A stretch of DNA of 64,000 nucleotides, taken from positions 111,922,437 through 111,986,436 of the forward strand of contig NC_134538.1 of the NCBI RefSeq assembly GCF_050624435.1, written 5' to 3'. The DNA is from Tenrec ecaudatus (taxonomy: Eukaryota; Chordata; Mammalia; Afrosoricida; Tenrecidae). The position numbers and the translations under genes are program-made. The notes beneath the pieces are model-generated. The model saw only the letters and a program-made list of their open reading frames with translations. It did not search any database and was not told where the DNA came from. Shown piece after piece: positions 10,266-21,587 of this stretch (positions within the stretch are counted from its first letter, which is position 1; every line of letters starts with the position of its first letter).

Positions 10266-11454
10266 CATGCCATTGGGCATGGCTTTGGTTTCCTGCACAA
10301 CAGGTAGTACTGCCTTTTTTGAAAAATCTGCACTCCCGGACATTGACTTAACAGTTGATTAAAACCCTACAGAATTTGACACATTGTATAGGTCAATGGA
10401 TAACTTTCTTTAAGAAGGCATTTAAATGATCAGTTGTATTGCATTTTAAACCGACCAGGACTCTGTTCGTAGATTTTGTTTTAATTGTATATATTTTTAT
10501 GAAAGATAAGAGAACAGCTAGAATTTAGATATATTAGCAGTTATATCTTCATATACAGTGAAAGTTGCTTAGTGGACGTTTCTTCACTCTGAAGAAATGG
10601 CATGGAAGCCACGTCTGACCTTCTGTGGCTACACAAAGGACACGGATAATCGGACCCCCCAGCAATCCAAGGCTGCTTACAGAAGGTAGAAGCCACGCAT
10701 GCGTCCACTCTCCAGCCTTCTTTATCTTCAGACGCCAGTCAGCCTCCTGTTTCTCTTTGCTTCTCTGCTACATTCCTTATCTGTGGCGGTGGCCATGCAG
10801 CTCTCTCAGGATTCTATGGGACGTAGTAGAGCAGCTGACAGGTTGTAACATGTTAAGCATACAGTTAGGAAATGAGAATGCCATTAAGAATACAGTGAGA
10901 ACGCAGGACACTGCAGCGCCTCTTCTCAGCCATGCTGCGTGCTGGCCTGCATGTCTCTGCTGGCTCTCAGCCTCTCAGCCACACGGACCCTTGTTCTGTG
11001 GGTGCATTGCTTTGTTTCACAGTCTCTGCTGGTTCGCTCCTCTCTCTCGTGACCTTGGTGCTGGGGCCTCTGGGGCTTCTGCTGCCTCTGCCACTTCAGA
11101 CAGGAATCTTTACTGTTCTTCCTGGATGGTCTCAGGAGTCTTGCTCCCTGTTTCTGGGATGGCTCACTGGAATGACAAGACTGACCGAGCCTCTATCAGT
11201 GTTCCACACACCCCGTTTGCGTGTTCCCACTCAATCATTCGGTGAGCGTTACAAAAGCGTGGATAGAAGGGCCGTGCCACGTCATTTTACTTCACTAGAC
11301 GCCGCAACTAGAATATGGTGAATGTTTACTCAATGCACCAAGTCTTCATTATGGAACAAGTAGGGAAAATTTGACCTTATTTTCAAAGACAGAAAAAAAT
11401 TTTTGTTCAGAACAGCACCTGGCTTCCCTCTTCATAAAAGAAGAACTCAAAACT

Positions 11455-11640
11455 TACTGCCGTTGAATTGATGCCGACCATAGGGAACAGAGCAGAACTG
11501 CCACATGCGTTTCCTAGACTGTAGCTGTCTGCTGGAGTAGAAAGCCTTGTCTTTCTCCCTCAGAGCATCAGGTGGTTTTGAACTGCTGGCCTTTTGGATT
11601 GCAGCCTGGCATATAACCCCTATGACACCAGGACTCCTGT
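11455..11640 (-). mobile_element. AfroSINE, antisense
   Basis: CCGTTGAATTGATGCCGACC, GAGCAGAACTGCCACATGCG, GAGTAGAAAGCCTTGTCTTT and GGTGGTTTTGAACTGCTGGC form the reversed AfroSINE, ending ACACCAGGACTCCTGT. Confidence 0.85.
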
Positions 11641-11679
11641 CTGAAGGACAAGAACTCTTTATAACTTCTCAAGACTCTT

Positions 11680-11853
11680 AAGAAGGCTCTGGTGGTTATG
11701 CATTGGGCTGCAACTGGTCGACAGTTCAAAACCACCGGAAGCTCCGTGGGAGAAAGGCTGGAGAGTTACAGCCTTGGAAACCCACAGGGGGTAAAAGGGT
11801 GTGTGTGTCTCCATGAGTCAGCACTGAGTCGACTGCAGTGAGTTTGGTTTTTG
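11680..11853 (+). mobile_element. AfroSINE
   Basis: GGCTCTGGTGGTTATGCATT head, GACAGTTCAAAACCACCGGA, CCGTGGGAGAAAGGCTGGAG, TTACAGCCTTGGAAACCCAC and CAGTGAGTTTGGTTTTTGG. Good-quality copy, about 40 bp from the inverted copy at 11455-11640. Confidence 0.9.
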
Positions 11854-12639
11854 GAGGAAATCTCTGCAACTGGGCATATTTGACTGACTGAGTTTTGTGG
11901 CTGATTTCAGGCCTTCATTTTTCTGGGTGAAAGTGAAATTCAATCATCTCTGTAAACATCTCTTCTGTATCTAGAAGGATATAACCATTTGTTCTCATGA
12001 TGCTTCGTTTGAAATGTTAATGTGTGGAGTCTCAGGGGGGAAGGTGTTAAAGTATTATATACTCAGCGATGCACAAGAGGTAGTTGAAAGCCAGGAAGAA
12101 GTGAGGGATTGAGATGAAATGAAACTGCTGGGAACAGTTCAAAGCCAGGCTTCATATCAATGGTCGTTTGATGGGAGATATGGTTGAGGAAGCGTCTCTG
12201 GGAAAAAAAAAGTGTTTTATAAGATGAGAGACCTCATCCCTCAAACCTTCAGAATTGGTATCAGAGAGACCGTCAGGGAGCAGAGGGTGGCTGACAGGGG
12301 AAGCCCAGGATGACAGGAATCAGGCCCTGGGGCATGATCAGACGAGAAGGAAATGGGCTTCACAGACGCACAGCTCTGCCCTCCTTGGTGACATCATCAA
12401 CTCCTCGGAACGCTTTCCTTCCCCTGACCTTGGCGCTTGTCTATTTTTCTATTAAACTTGGTGTCATTGACCCAAACCAACTGGGATTTATCCACTCCCA
12501 CAAAACATTGAAGTCAAGAAACTGCAATAAAGTGTATTTGTTGTTTTAAGATGAAAACTGCCTTTCCCATTTTGAATTTCCAAAGCTACTTTTCCTATGT
12601 CACTTTATCTAACTAAGCCCAAACCAAACCTTCTTCTAT

Positions 12640-12812
12640 GGAGTCAATTCTAGGCCACAGTGAACCCGACAGGACAGAGGAGAGCTTCCCTGTAGGGCGA
12701 CACTCTTTCTGGAGGCTGACAGCCACCCCCTTCTCTTGTGGAGTGGTTGGCGTGGTCCAACAATTAACTGCCGGGTTAGTGTTGAACGCTTACCCATTGT
12801 GCCCCAGGACTT
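12640..12812 (-). mobile_element. AfroSINE, antisense, diverged
   Basis: GGAGTCAATTCTAGGCCACA, GGAGGCTGACAGCCACCCCC and CGCTTACCCATTGTGCCCCA fit the reversed SINE with rearranged or decayed centre. Confidence 0.6.
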
Positions 12813-13334
12813 CTTTGACTTCATATGGTCGTTTTGCAACTGGAAAGGACATCTGGAGAAGGTTATGCCATGGCTGGGAAATGCTGTTTTAGGTAGAACT
12901 AATGTCATGTGACTTCTAATTCGGAGTAGTATTTCATTTCAAATAAGCACGGTAGTTTTTCTTAGTTCAATCTTCGCCTTTGGGCCATGGTACTACAGGG
13001 CGTCTATTAGACAGAGCCCTAGGCCCTGGTTTTCCTTTAATAACTAGAAAAATGGAACTATCTTGTCTGAAGACATACACAAGTAGAAATTTGGGAACTT
13101 TATGGCCGTTCTGAAAGTCTTAGGATTATTTATCACAGATTTATTAATTCTATGAGTATACATAAGTATATATATGTCTACATAAATAATATACCCATAC
13201 ACATATGAGGATTACCTCTCCCCAAATGGAATTGTGCTAGCCAGAGCAGAGTATTCATAATACACATTTTTCCTGCTAGGCATGCATCAAGCAACTGGCT
13301 CTGAGTTAGGGCACCCAGTGGTGTCTGCGAAGGT

Positions 13335-14110
13335 TCTCTCTGGTCACAATGAATTTTTCGTGAAAGCAGTTTCATTCAAACCTCATTTTTTGATGTGGTC
13401 TATTTAAGAGAACAGCATGCGGCTGTGAAATTTTGTTTCCTGCTCCAGAAAAATGGTGCAGAAACTGTTGTGATGTTGAACATAGCTTAGAAGGACAGTG
13501 CTGTGGGAAAAAGTCACGTGTAAGGGTGGTTTTCTCATTTCAAAAAAGGTGAAATACTAATTGATGACAGAAGAAAATGGTGACTCATAGTGCAGTTGGA
13601 GTTCATTCCACCAGGTCAGACTGTTAATCAAACTTTTTATTTCGAGGTTCTGAAAGGATTGCATAACAATGTGCCACAAAAGAAGGCCTGATTTGTGGCA
13701 GATGGGGACTTGTTTTTCCCACCACAACAATGCTTCTGCTCACTCAACCATCTCTGCACCAGTGTTTGGAAGAGAACAGCATGCCCTTCTTGCCCCATGC
13801 ACCTTACTCACCTGACCCGGCTCCATGCGACTTATTTTTGTTCTGCAAGTGCAGCGGGGCACGATAGGACAGATTTGACGAAGTCGAAGAGATGAAGAAA
13901 AAAAATGAGGGAGGCGCTGTCAGCCATCCAAACTAATGAGTTTGAAAAATGTTTTCCAGGATGGAATGGCAGGTTTGATGAATGTCTTAAGTGTAATGGA
14001 GAGTATTTTGAAGGTGGTAAGCTTTGTTTTGTAAAAGAAACTTAAACATATATCTTCGAAAAAAATTCTGCTTTTTTGGGGCATGGGGTTCCTCCCTCGT
14101 ATGTAAAACT
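13335..14110 (+). pseudogene. Mariner (Tc1/mariner) transposase relic
   Basis: A decayed mariner transposase gene in mixed frames. The N-terminal part near 13415-13480 reads EQHAAVKFCFLLQKNGAET, the family's helix-turn-helix start. After a large internal deletion the C-terminal half resumes near 13600 with a FIPPGQTVNQ-like motif, QKRPDLWQ (13679-13703), remnants of the HHDNAPAH and PYSPDLAPCDFF motifs (about 13715-13840), and GEYFEGG close to 14020. The first catalytic Asp region is lost and there are stops and frameshifts, so it is inactive. 14090-14103 (CTCCCTCGTATG) may be the right terminal repeat; the left one was not found. Confidence 0.8.
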
Positions 14111-15240
14111 AATACATCTTTTTAATGCTCACAAGTATTCACTCCTGATGGAGGCGTTGCAGTCTCTGTCACTATTAGAATTTGGACAGGCGCTTCCTTC
14201 TATCATCCTCTTCCAGCCTCACGTTGATCACAGCAGACCTCGATGTCCTTCTTCCAGGGAGCGTTCGTTGCTGTCTGGTTGATTTTGACTTAAAACCAAA
14301 CCAAAACAGCCTTGATGATAAATAATAATGTACGTGCTCTGTGCTCATCCTTGTCTCTTGCTCTCATTTTCATTGAAAGAAAGATGCAAAAGAAGAGCTC
14401 TTTTCCTCTCCCAAGAGTCCCGCAGATAAGTTATAAAGGAGCGTTAAAGTGTTGTCCTCAGCAGCAGCTCGGAGGGCGGAGGAAGAGCTCAGATTTGCTG
14501 GTTCCTGGTGCTGCTCATTTCCTCTAACATGTGATCTCCTCATTTTTGTTGGTTTATTATGAGCCCTGGCTGACATTTAAACTTTTAATTATCTTATAAT
14601 AAGTTATAAATTTGGAAAGGTAGACATGATCATCTTTTTTGAGGTCCACCAGCTTTATTTTATTGTTCCTATTTGGTACTGCCCATAATGTCAGTGAGTC
14701 TGAACAGTTGCCTGAGTATCTTCCTTGTGTACTCAGTAGTATAATTTCTGTGGAGTTAAACTAATTTACCTTATTTAAATGAAGCTCCCTACCTAATTGA
14801 GAAAAAACAGGCATACTGACTCCTCTTGATCCAGGACCTGATTTAGCCAGTGATTTTCATATTAGTATATGTTATTGTTTCATATTTATGTATTAGCTTT
14901 GGCTAACAAATAAGATAGAGTCTACATTGAATTCAACTGTAGTGGTATGTAAATTTGACCTATTTTGAGGAAGATAAGTTTCCTTCAATACCAGGGACTC
15001 ACTGAGAGTGAGAATTGTTTTTAACTTAGTCCCTAAAATAATCATGGTTTCTAGTATTTGCCTACTATATGAACGAGACTCAAGAAATATCTGATAAATG
15101 AATTAATCTAATTAGTAATTTTCAATATGTAGTCCCTAAGTATTTATCTGTAGTAGAATTGCATTGGCTCACTATAGTAGCATCTCATTACAGAATTTGA
15201 TTAAAATCCCTTTATTACTATTTTTTTTACTTACTGTTTA

Positions 15241-15255
15241 GGAAAGACATCTTTT
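15241..15255. repeat. Target-site duplication, left, of L1 15256-16403
   Basis: GGAAAGACATCTTTT here pairs with GGGAAGACATTTTT at 16404-16417 on the other side of the antisense L1, with small differences. Confidence 0.6.
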
Positions 15256-16403
15256 TAAAACATTTTCTTAGGACCTCATACAACTTATCACAATCCATAC
15301 ATATACATACATCAATTGTGTAAAGCACATCTGTACATTCTTTGCCCTAATCATTTTCAAAGCATTTGCTCTCCACTTAAGCCCTTTGCATCAAGTCCTC
15401 TTTTTTCCCCTCCTTCCCTGCTCCCCCCTCCCTCATGAGCCCTTGATAATTTATAAATTATTATTTTATCTTATCTTGCCCTATCTGGTGTCTCCCTTAA
15501 CCCCCTTTTCTGTTGTCTGTCCCCCAGGGAGGAGGTCACATGTAGATCCTTATCATTGGTTCCCCCTTTCCAACCCACTCACCCTCTACCCTCCCAGCAT
15601 CACCCCTCGCGCCCCTGGTCCTGAAGGTATCATCCACCCTGGATTCCCTGTGCCTCCAGCTCCTATCTGCACCAGTGTACAACCTCTGCTCTATCCAGAC
15701 TTACAAGGTAGAATTCTTCATCGGTGCTACGTCGCACCCTGACTAACTCATCTCCTCCTCTAGACCCCTCTGTGAGGGGATCTCCATTGACCAACAAATG
15801 GGCTTTGGGTCTCCACTCTGCACTTCCCCCTTCATTCGCTATTGTAATATTTTATTTTTTTTGGATGATGCCTTATACCTGATCCCTTCGACACCTCATG
15901 ATCACACAGGCTGGTGTACTTCTTCCATGTGGGCTTTGTTGCTTCTGAGCTAGATGGCCGCTTGTTCACCTTCAAGCCTTTAAGACCCCAGACACTATCT
16001 CTTTTGATATCCGGGCACCATCAGCTTTCTTCGCCACATTTGCTTATGCACCCATTTGTCCTCCGCGATCGTATCATGGAGGTATGCACCCAATGATATG
16101 ATTTTTTGTTCTTTGATGCCTGATAACTGATCCCTTCGGAACCATGTGATCACACAGGCTGATGTGCTTCTTCCATGTGGTCTTTGTTGTTTCTGAGCTA
16201 GATGACCGCTTGTTCACCTTCAAACCTTTAAGATGCTGTCTCTTTTGAAAGCCGGGCAGCATCAGTTTTCTTCACCACATTTGCTTGTTCACCCGCTTTG
16301 GCTTCAGTGATTGTGTTGGGAGGGTGAGCATCATAGAATGCCAGTTTAATAGAAGGAAGTATTCATGCATTGAGGGAGTTCTTGAGTAGAGGCCCAAGGT
16401 CCA
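15256..16403 (-). mobile_element. L1 3' UTR, 5'-truncated, antisense
   Basis: Reverse complement of the young L1 3' UTR: poly-T/AAAACATTTTCTTAGG start, GGAGGAGGTCACATGTAGAT, GACACCTCATGATCACACAG, then TTCTTCCATGTGGGCTTTGT, and an older end at 16340-16400. The module CTTCCATGTGG…TTCGCCACATTTGCTTATGC (about 15895-16130) recurs at about 16136-16330 with a 241 bp offset, so this copy has the duplicated 3' UTR module also seen at 31600-32110. Only the 3' UTR is present. Confidence 0.9.
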
Positions 16404-17454
16404 GGGAAGACATTTTTATAATGAATGAAAAAAATAGAAAAAAGAATGAATTATAAATGAATAGAATTGAGAGTCAGAGTATTTCTAAAGTCTCTGGCAG
16501 AAGAGAAAACAAAACTTTAGAGGCTCTTGTGTTGAAGAAAAATAAATGCTTTTCATGAGGTGTTAGTCATAGATGATAATCAACATATATAATTCAATTA
16601 GTATACCTTTGCTTGGTAATTTGTGCTGGCATGATCATAGTAATACCTTGAATTGCCATGGTCACTTTTTACTTTCAGTGTAGTTTTGATCCCTTATTGA
16701 CTCACCACAGTCAGTCCTGTGAGGCAGAGGGCAAGGTCAAGTTCTTCTTGGAATGTGAATGGATGGTGATAGTGAAGGCATCTTAGGTTTTTAGTGCTGC
16801 TGTGTTAGAAATATGGTTAAAATGAGTGGCTTTAGAAAGCCTACACTTATTTTTAACCAGTTTATGAAGCTAGAAATTTAAAGGCAAGGTGCCAGCTCTA
16901 GGTAAAGGTATTTTCCGTTTATCTGCTCTGTGGGGAAAGCTCCCCTAACACAGCATCTAACTCTCTCCCATTTTTACTTTCTTGTTTCCTTAATTTACTC
17001 CTTTTCTGTATCAAAAGTGATTGGTTTAAGACATAGCTTACACTGAAATGGGCTCATTAATGTAAGAAATAAAGCTATATTCCAATTGGAACTTTATCTG
17101 TTAGTATATAATATAAACATAAGAGTTAGGATTTACAACCCAGATTTAGTGGGACACTATTCAATCCATAATAGAAATTAAGCAATTTGCTTAAGTCATT
17201 TTGCTAGTTGGTGACAGACAAATCTGATCAGGATCAGGGTAAACTCCTTAACAACCTGCTATGTACAGATAGCACACCGTGGCTTGCTGAAGGCAGGGAG
17301 AAGCCTCAAAGCTCTTATTGCTGTAGAGCAAAGACTTCAATATCGATCACACCTCAACTTAACCCCCCCCCCAAAAAAAACCCAAAGTACTCACAGTTGA
17401 ATCAGTAAGCAACATTGTGATAAAAATGAAAATTTCAAGTTGTCAAAGATTTCA

Positions 17455-18030
17455 TTTTACTTAGATCTGAAATCAATGTTCATGGAAGCAGCAGCCAAGA
17501 AATCAAAGGACATATTGCACTGGGAAAATCTGTTGCATAAGACTCTCCTTAAAGTGTTAAAAAACAAAAAGATACTGCCTTGAAAACGAAGGCATGCCTG
17601 ACCCAAGACGTAGGATTTCAGTCCTTTCCTGTGCGTGTGGAAGTTGGCCAGTGAGTAAGGAAGATGGAATCGTTCATGTATTTGAATTATAGTGTCGGTG
17701 AGGAATATTGAACCACTGTGGACTGCTACAAGAATGAACAAATCCGTCTGAGAAGAGCACAGTCCGAATGCCCCTTAGAAAAGAGCATGGAGAGACTTGG
17801 GATGTGTTATCAGGTCAGACCGAGCCCTGGAAAAGAATGTCATGCTTGGTAAAGAGTCAAAAAAAGCGGAAGATCCTCAGTGTGACAAATTGAACAGTGG
17901 CTAAACCAATGGACGCACCGTTTACAATGATTGTGAGCAGTGCACAGGACTGGGCAGTGATTCACGCCATGATTGCCATGAGATGGAGCTTACTCATGTC
18001 ACCGAGTAGTAACACCTGTTTAACTACCTC
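17455..18030 (+). mobile_element. RTE (BovB-like) LINE 3' end
   Basis: CATGGAAGCAGCAGCCAAGA, GGCATGCCTGACCCAAGACG, TTTGAATTATAGTGTCGGTG, ATGAACAAATCCGTCTGAGA and AATGTCATGCTTGGTAAAGA are in the order of the RTE 3' ORF and tail. The reading frame is broken repeatedly. The chance antisense open frame at 17457-17741 is not a gene. Confidence 0.8.
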
Positions 18031-18084
18031 TGACTGCGTTAATATGATAGAGATTTAAAAACAGTGCAGAGGCAGATGCTGTTT

Positions 18085-18300
18085 TCCAAGTGTGCCAGTG
18101 ATTGTAGCAAACATTTAGTCTGTGTTTTATGTCAGGCACAATGTTAAATGTTTATATAGGTTATCTTAGTTATTTGTACAACACTTCTTTGTGACAGGTG
18201 CTATTGCTATTTCCCTACACACGTGAGGAAGTTGACATCCATACAAGAAAGCAATATGGTCAAATATTTCAGGAACGGATATCATAGGTATTACACATGA
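18085..18300 (-). repeat. MIR-like ancient SINE, antisense
   Basis: GTCAGGCACAATGTTAAATG followed by GACAGGTGCTATTGCTATTT and ACGTGAGGAAGTTGAC resembles a reversed MIR. Weak. Confidence 0.4.
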
Positions 18301-18489
18301 AGAAATCTGCGAGAAGCCTGAGAGAGGAAGTGCTTCTTGCTTCACATTACACATGACCATTCCTTCAGGGTTCCGGACAGGAGATGAAGACTGCTGTGCC
18401 ATACAGTAATTCCACCGGAATCGCCGTGTTTCTGATTAGACTATAGTAATACTTGCCTGAATCAAATTTTCTTTGAAGTACCAAATTTG

Positions 18490-18670
18490 GAATAAGATAG
18501 AGCTGAATTTGAAGATCAGCTTTGCCAGTAGCTAGCGGGCACCTTTCATTAGATTACTTAGCTGCTGCATCTGATAAATGGGGATAATATCTTTCTTCCT
18601 GATAGTTGTAGCATAAGTAGAAATAACACTGCAGAAAAGCACCTCATATGTAATAAATATTCAATCATTT
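18490..18670 (+). repeat. MIR SINE
   Basis: TTTGCCAGTAGCTAGCGGGC, AGATTACTTAGCTGCTGCAT, CTGATAAATGGGGATAATAT and the tail AAATATTCAATCATTTG follow the mammalian-wide MIR pattern. Confidence 0.6.
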
Positions 18671-18847
18671 GCTTTCAATTTCTCTTCCTTTTCCTTCTTA
18701 GGCAGAAAAAACCTTGAAAAGAATTAGGAATATTCTTCATGATTTTAACAAGGTAGAATCACTCTCTGAAGTAGCGTTAGTGCTGAAAGACATGCTTCTC
18801 AAGGACATTTCTCTCCTTTTTAGCTTCTAGGATCCTTTATAGAAGTG

Positions 18848-19040
18848 TAGCATTATGTGTTGGGCCGCTAACCACCAGGTCAGCAGTTTGAAACCACCAG
18901 CTGCTCTGAGGGAGAAAGACAGGAGTTCCTAGTCCAATAGAGAGTTACCGTCTTGGAAATTCATAGGGGTCATTCTAGCATGTCGTATAGAGTCCCAATG
19001 AGTTGGAATTGACTCAGAGGCACTGAGAGTTGAGGGTTGC
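18848..19040 (+). mobile_element. AfroSINE
   Basis: GGGCCGCTAACCACCAGGTC, AGCAGTTTGAAACCACCAGC, TGCTCTGAGGGAGAAAGACA, GAGTTACCGTCTTGGAAATT and AATGAGTTGGAATTGACTCA. Near-complete. Confidence 0.9.
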
Positions 19041-19399
19041 TTATAAAATTTATCATATAATATCACTTCACGTTGATTAAGTTAATAGTTAAATTTTGGA
19101 CACTAAACGATGATTTCTTAAAATAAAGATTTCTTTTACTAGTTAGTAAGTAAATGTTTTCTGGACTGTGTAGCCTCTATCGAAACTGTTCATGGTTGCC
19201 ACCCTGGTTTGAAAGCAACTGCAGACAATTTGTAAATGAATGATCATATATTTCAATAAAACTATGTTTAGCAAATAGAACGCTAGACCGAGTTGGTTAT
19301 GGTTTGTTGAACCCTGATTCAGTATAATGTTGGATTTTGGTTTATTTAGGGAAGTACTGTCTGACTCTAAACCTAAGAGACCCATAAACTGCTATGTGG

Positions 19400-19612
19400 T
19401 GTAGCTGTGAGTGGTCGTTGACTGGATTCTAACTCGTATAACCTCGCGTGTGCAGAATCGTATTGCCCCGCAGGGATTTAAAGGCTGTGCCCTTTCAGAA
19501 GCAGATCATCAGGCCTGCCTCCTGGGTACCTCTCAGTGGATTTGAACTGCTAGCCTTTCGGTTCTTACTTACCTGGTTCACCATTGGCTCCAACTCCAGG
19601 ACTCCTTTTAAA
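19400..19612 (-). mobile_element. AfroSINE, antisense (subtype 2)
   Basis: GGGATTTAAAGGCTGTGCCC, AGAAGCAGATCATCAGGCCT, GTGGATTTGAACTGCTAGCC and TCCAGGACTCCTTTT. The 'agcagatcacc' body marks the subtype shared with 20122 and 51785. Confidence 0.75.
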
Positions 19613-19924
19613 GCCCTTGCTCTGAGGGGTCCAGCTAAACACAGTAACTGAAAAGGTTAGACGGGAAGCTCAGCGGGATGTGAGCGTCTGTCATCAGGGG
19701 AGGAGTGGATTGCAAAATGAGGATGCGACAGCTGCATATACTGTGGACTAGAATCAGTGTTGCTGTGTAGTATATGGAGAATATATGTAGTATATGTTGG
19801 GGTGTGTTTTGTAGTATTTATTTTTAATAACAAAAAGACCTAGAAACTATAGGAAGTAAATATTTTTCAGGATTTTTTAGGTGGTGCTGATAATAATAGT
19901 AACGTGAATGATCATGTACTGCAT

Positions 19925-20115
19925 GCTAGGCGCTGTGTGCATACCATATCTGTGCATATAAATTTGTACATATACATACACATATGAATGTATAGCTCTA
20001 GGAGGCAGGTGCTGGGACTATACCCTCTTTTTCTTTTCTAAGCAGAAACCAAGGTCAAGTAAGTCACTTAAGTTCACAGTCTTAGGAGGTGACACAACTG
20101 GATCCCAAGATAAAT
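19925..20115 (-). repeat. MIR SINE, antisense
   Basis: GCATGCTAGGCGCTGTGTGC, AAGCAGAAACCAAGGTCAAG and TAAGTCACTTAAGTTCACAG fit the reversed MIR core. An AT-rich insertion interrupts it. Confidence 0.5.
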
Positions 20116-20121
20116 CTCGAC

Positions 20122-20312
20122 ACTGTAGCCCACATGCAATATTTGCATCTGGCTGCTGGCGGAAAGGTCAGTGGTTTAAGCCCACCTGCTGCTCCGAGGG
20201 AGACAGATGTGACAGTCTGCTTCTGTACGGATTTTAGCCTTGAAGACCACATGGGAGAGCTCTATTCCACTCTACATGGGTCATGATGAGTCAGAGTAGA
20301 CTTGCAGCAGTT
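20122..20312 (+). mobile_element. AfroSINE (subtype 2)
   Basis: GGTCAGTGGTTTAAGCCCAC, TGCTCCGAGGGAGACAGATG, TGACAGTCTGCTTCTGTACG and TCATGATGAGTCAGAGTAGA. Head diverged. Confidence 0.75.
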
Positions 20313-21151
20313 TAAGAAATATATTATGACATTTAGTAATTATGGAATATTGATTCAAGAGTCAGAAGTTCATTGTATGGTACCCATGCCCTTTCTGAAG
20401 GTAATAATTATATTAATTCAGTACATAGGCAAATAGGTGGGTGTACCCCATAGCTCTAATTACTTAATTCGTTTTCCAAAATTACCTTGTTTTTATTTCT
20501 GGCTACGTTTTAGAGTCCTCTAAAAGAGGAATCTAAATGCGAGGCTTTGTTGCTTCATTCTCTGCTGGGAAATTTGTTTTCCTTCGTTGGACAATTTGGA
20601 GGCTTATTTTGTTCTTGATTCTTTAATATCCTGATTAAAGGATTAGAAAGCCCTTTAAGAGATTTGAGACACTAATACCACCCCGACACAGTGCCACATT
20701 CTTGGAGGCGGGCATTGATTTGCATAGGTTTGCGCTTTTTGAATGAATAATAACTTAGCAGCAGAACTACTTTTTTTTCTGTTACTGTCGATTATTCTTG
20801 CTTGATATCACTCATACCTGCTGTTTCTGGATCTAGGTCTCAAAATTCACAGGGAGCTTGACATCAGTAATAAGACGTAAGTTGCAGATATGAGCAAGTT
20901 GGGGTTGTGGATATTGAAAAAGTTGGCTCATGGTTTCAGAGTAGAGATAAGAACTTCCCGTTGGAAATAAGAACTTCCTGATGCCCCCTTTTTGCTTAGG
21001 TCACCGCATTAGAAAATAGTTTATTTGCACGTTGTGCAAGATACAGTTAGATACAGTTAGGGGCCCAGTTTCACATTAACTGGCAATTGAATTGGTCTGT
21101 GTATGTTAATTCCTTTGATAGAGTTACTGTAAAAAGGGATTATAAGAATAT

Positions 21152-21203
21152 ACACCAAGGTCACGGGTTTGATCCCCATACGGGCCACCCAAAAAAAAAA
21201 AAA
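21152..21203 (+). mobile_element. Retroposed 3' half of tRNA-Ile(AAU) with CCA-type end, poly-A and 8-bp target duplication
   Basis: ACACCAAGGTCACGGGTTTG followed by ATCCCCATACGGGCCACC matches the variable loop, T-arm and acceptor 3' strand of tRNA-Ile(AAU). It continues as CCAAA into a run of 13 A (21191-21203). The differences from the tRNA I remember are all CpG transitions. The flanks are AAGAATAT at 21144-21151 and 21202-21209, so it is a LINE-type insertion. No 5' half of the tRNA is present. It cannot encode a functional tRNA. Confidence 0.75.
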
Positions 21204-21587
21204 GAATATTGAGGGAGGTACAACTTAGTGTCTCATGAGGTCAAGGTTGATGTGGTTATATAGAATTACAAAAGGGAGTTTTCCAGGGCGTGCATCTGAT
21301 CCGGTCAGGATCTTCAGGACAGAGGAACAGAGCATCAGGAAAAGAGGATGAAATAGCTGGGGAATGACATGACTTTTGTTACAACTGGAAGAGGGTGGGG
21401 CCGGGCGGAGCCTGGCCTAATCGGTTGGGGCCAGATAATGAATGTGTATGCAAGTCACTAGAAGCTTTCAGCTAGGGTGTGATACGGTCTGAATTTTATA
21501 AAAGTAATTCTGGACAGTGTGTGAATGTGAAGGAACTTGATAGGGATGGCTGGTGACTCATGGGGTGTCCATTCTTCTGCCTTTCAG

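Larger units (their letters stand above)
703..21587 (+). other. ELAPOR2: ELAPOR2 intron A-B (20,885 bp), unassigned stretches
   Basis: Besides the repeats listed separately, the longer stretches in which I recognise nothing are about 703-1612, 2113-2990, 3190-3979, 6440-8040, 10266-11454, 11854-12639, 12813-13334, 14111-15240, 16418-17459, 19041-19399 and 20313-21151. 7500-7700 resembles an old mammalian LINE/MIR-type fragment but is too decayed to name. 10600-11340 shows partial likeness to 44200-44560 (see findings). 12530-12550 has an AATAAA-type motif with no gene attached. Confidence 0.6.

Noticed and set aside
10625-11245. Longest non-LINE open frame (206 codons, plus strand)
   Set aside because: Low-complexity, Ser/Cys/Leu-rich translation with no family resemblance, no coding context and no splice signals. 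It lies in a GC-rich repeat-like stretch, so I treat it as a chance frame.
12250-12560. End of an LTR or processed pseudogene with an AATAAA-type motif near 12530
   Set aside because: No upstream coding similarity, no poly-A tract directly after it, and no paired LTR.
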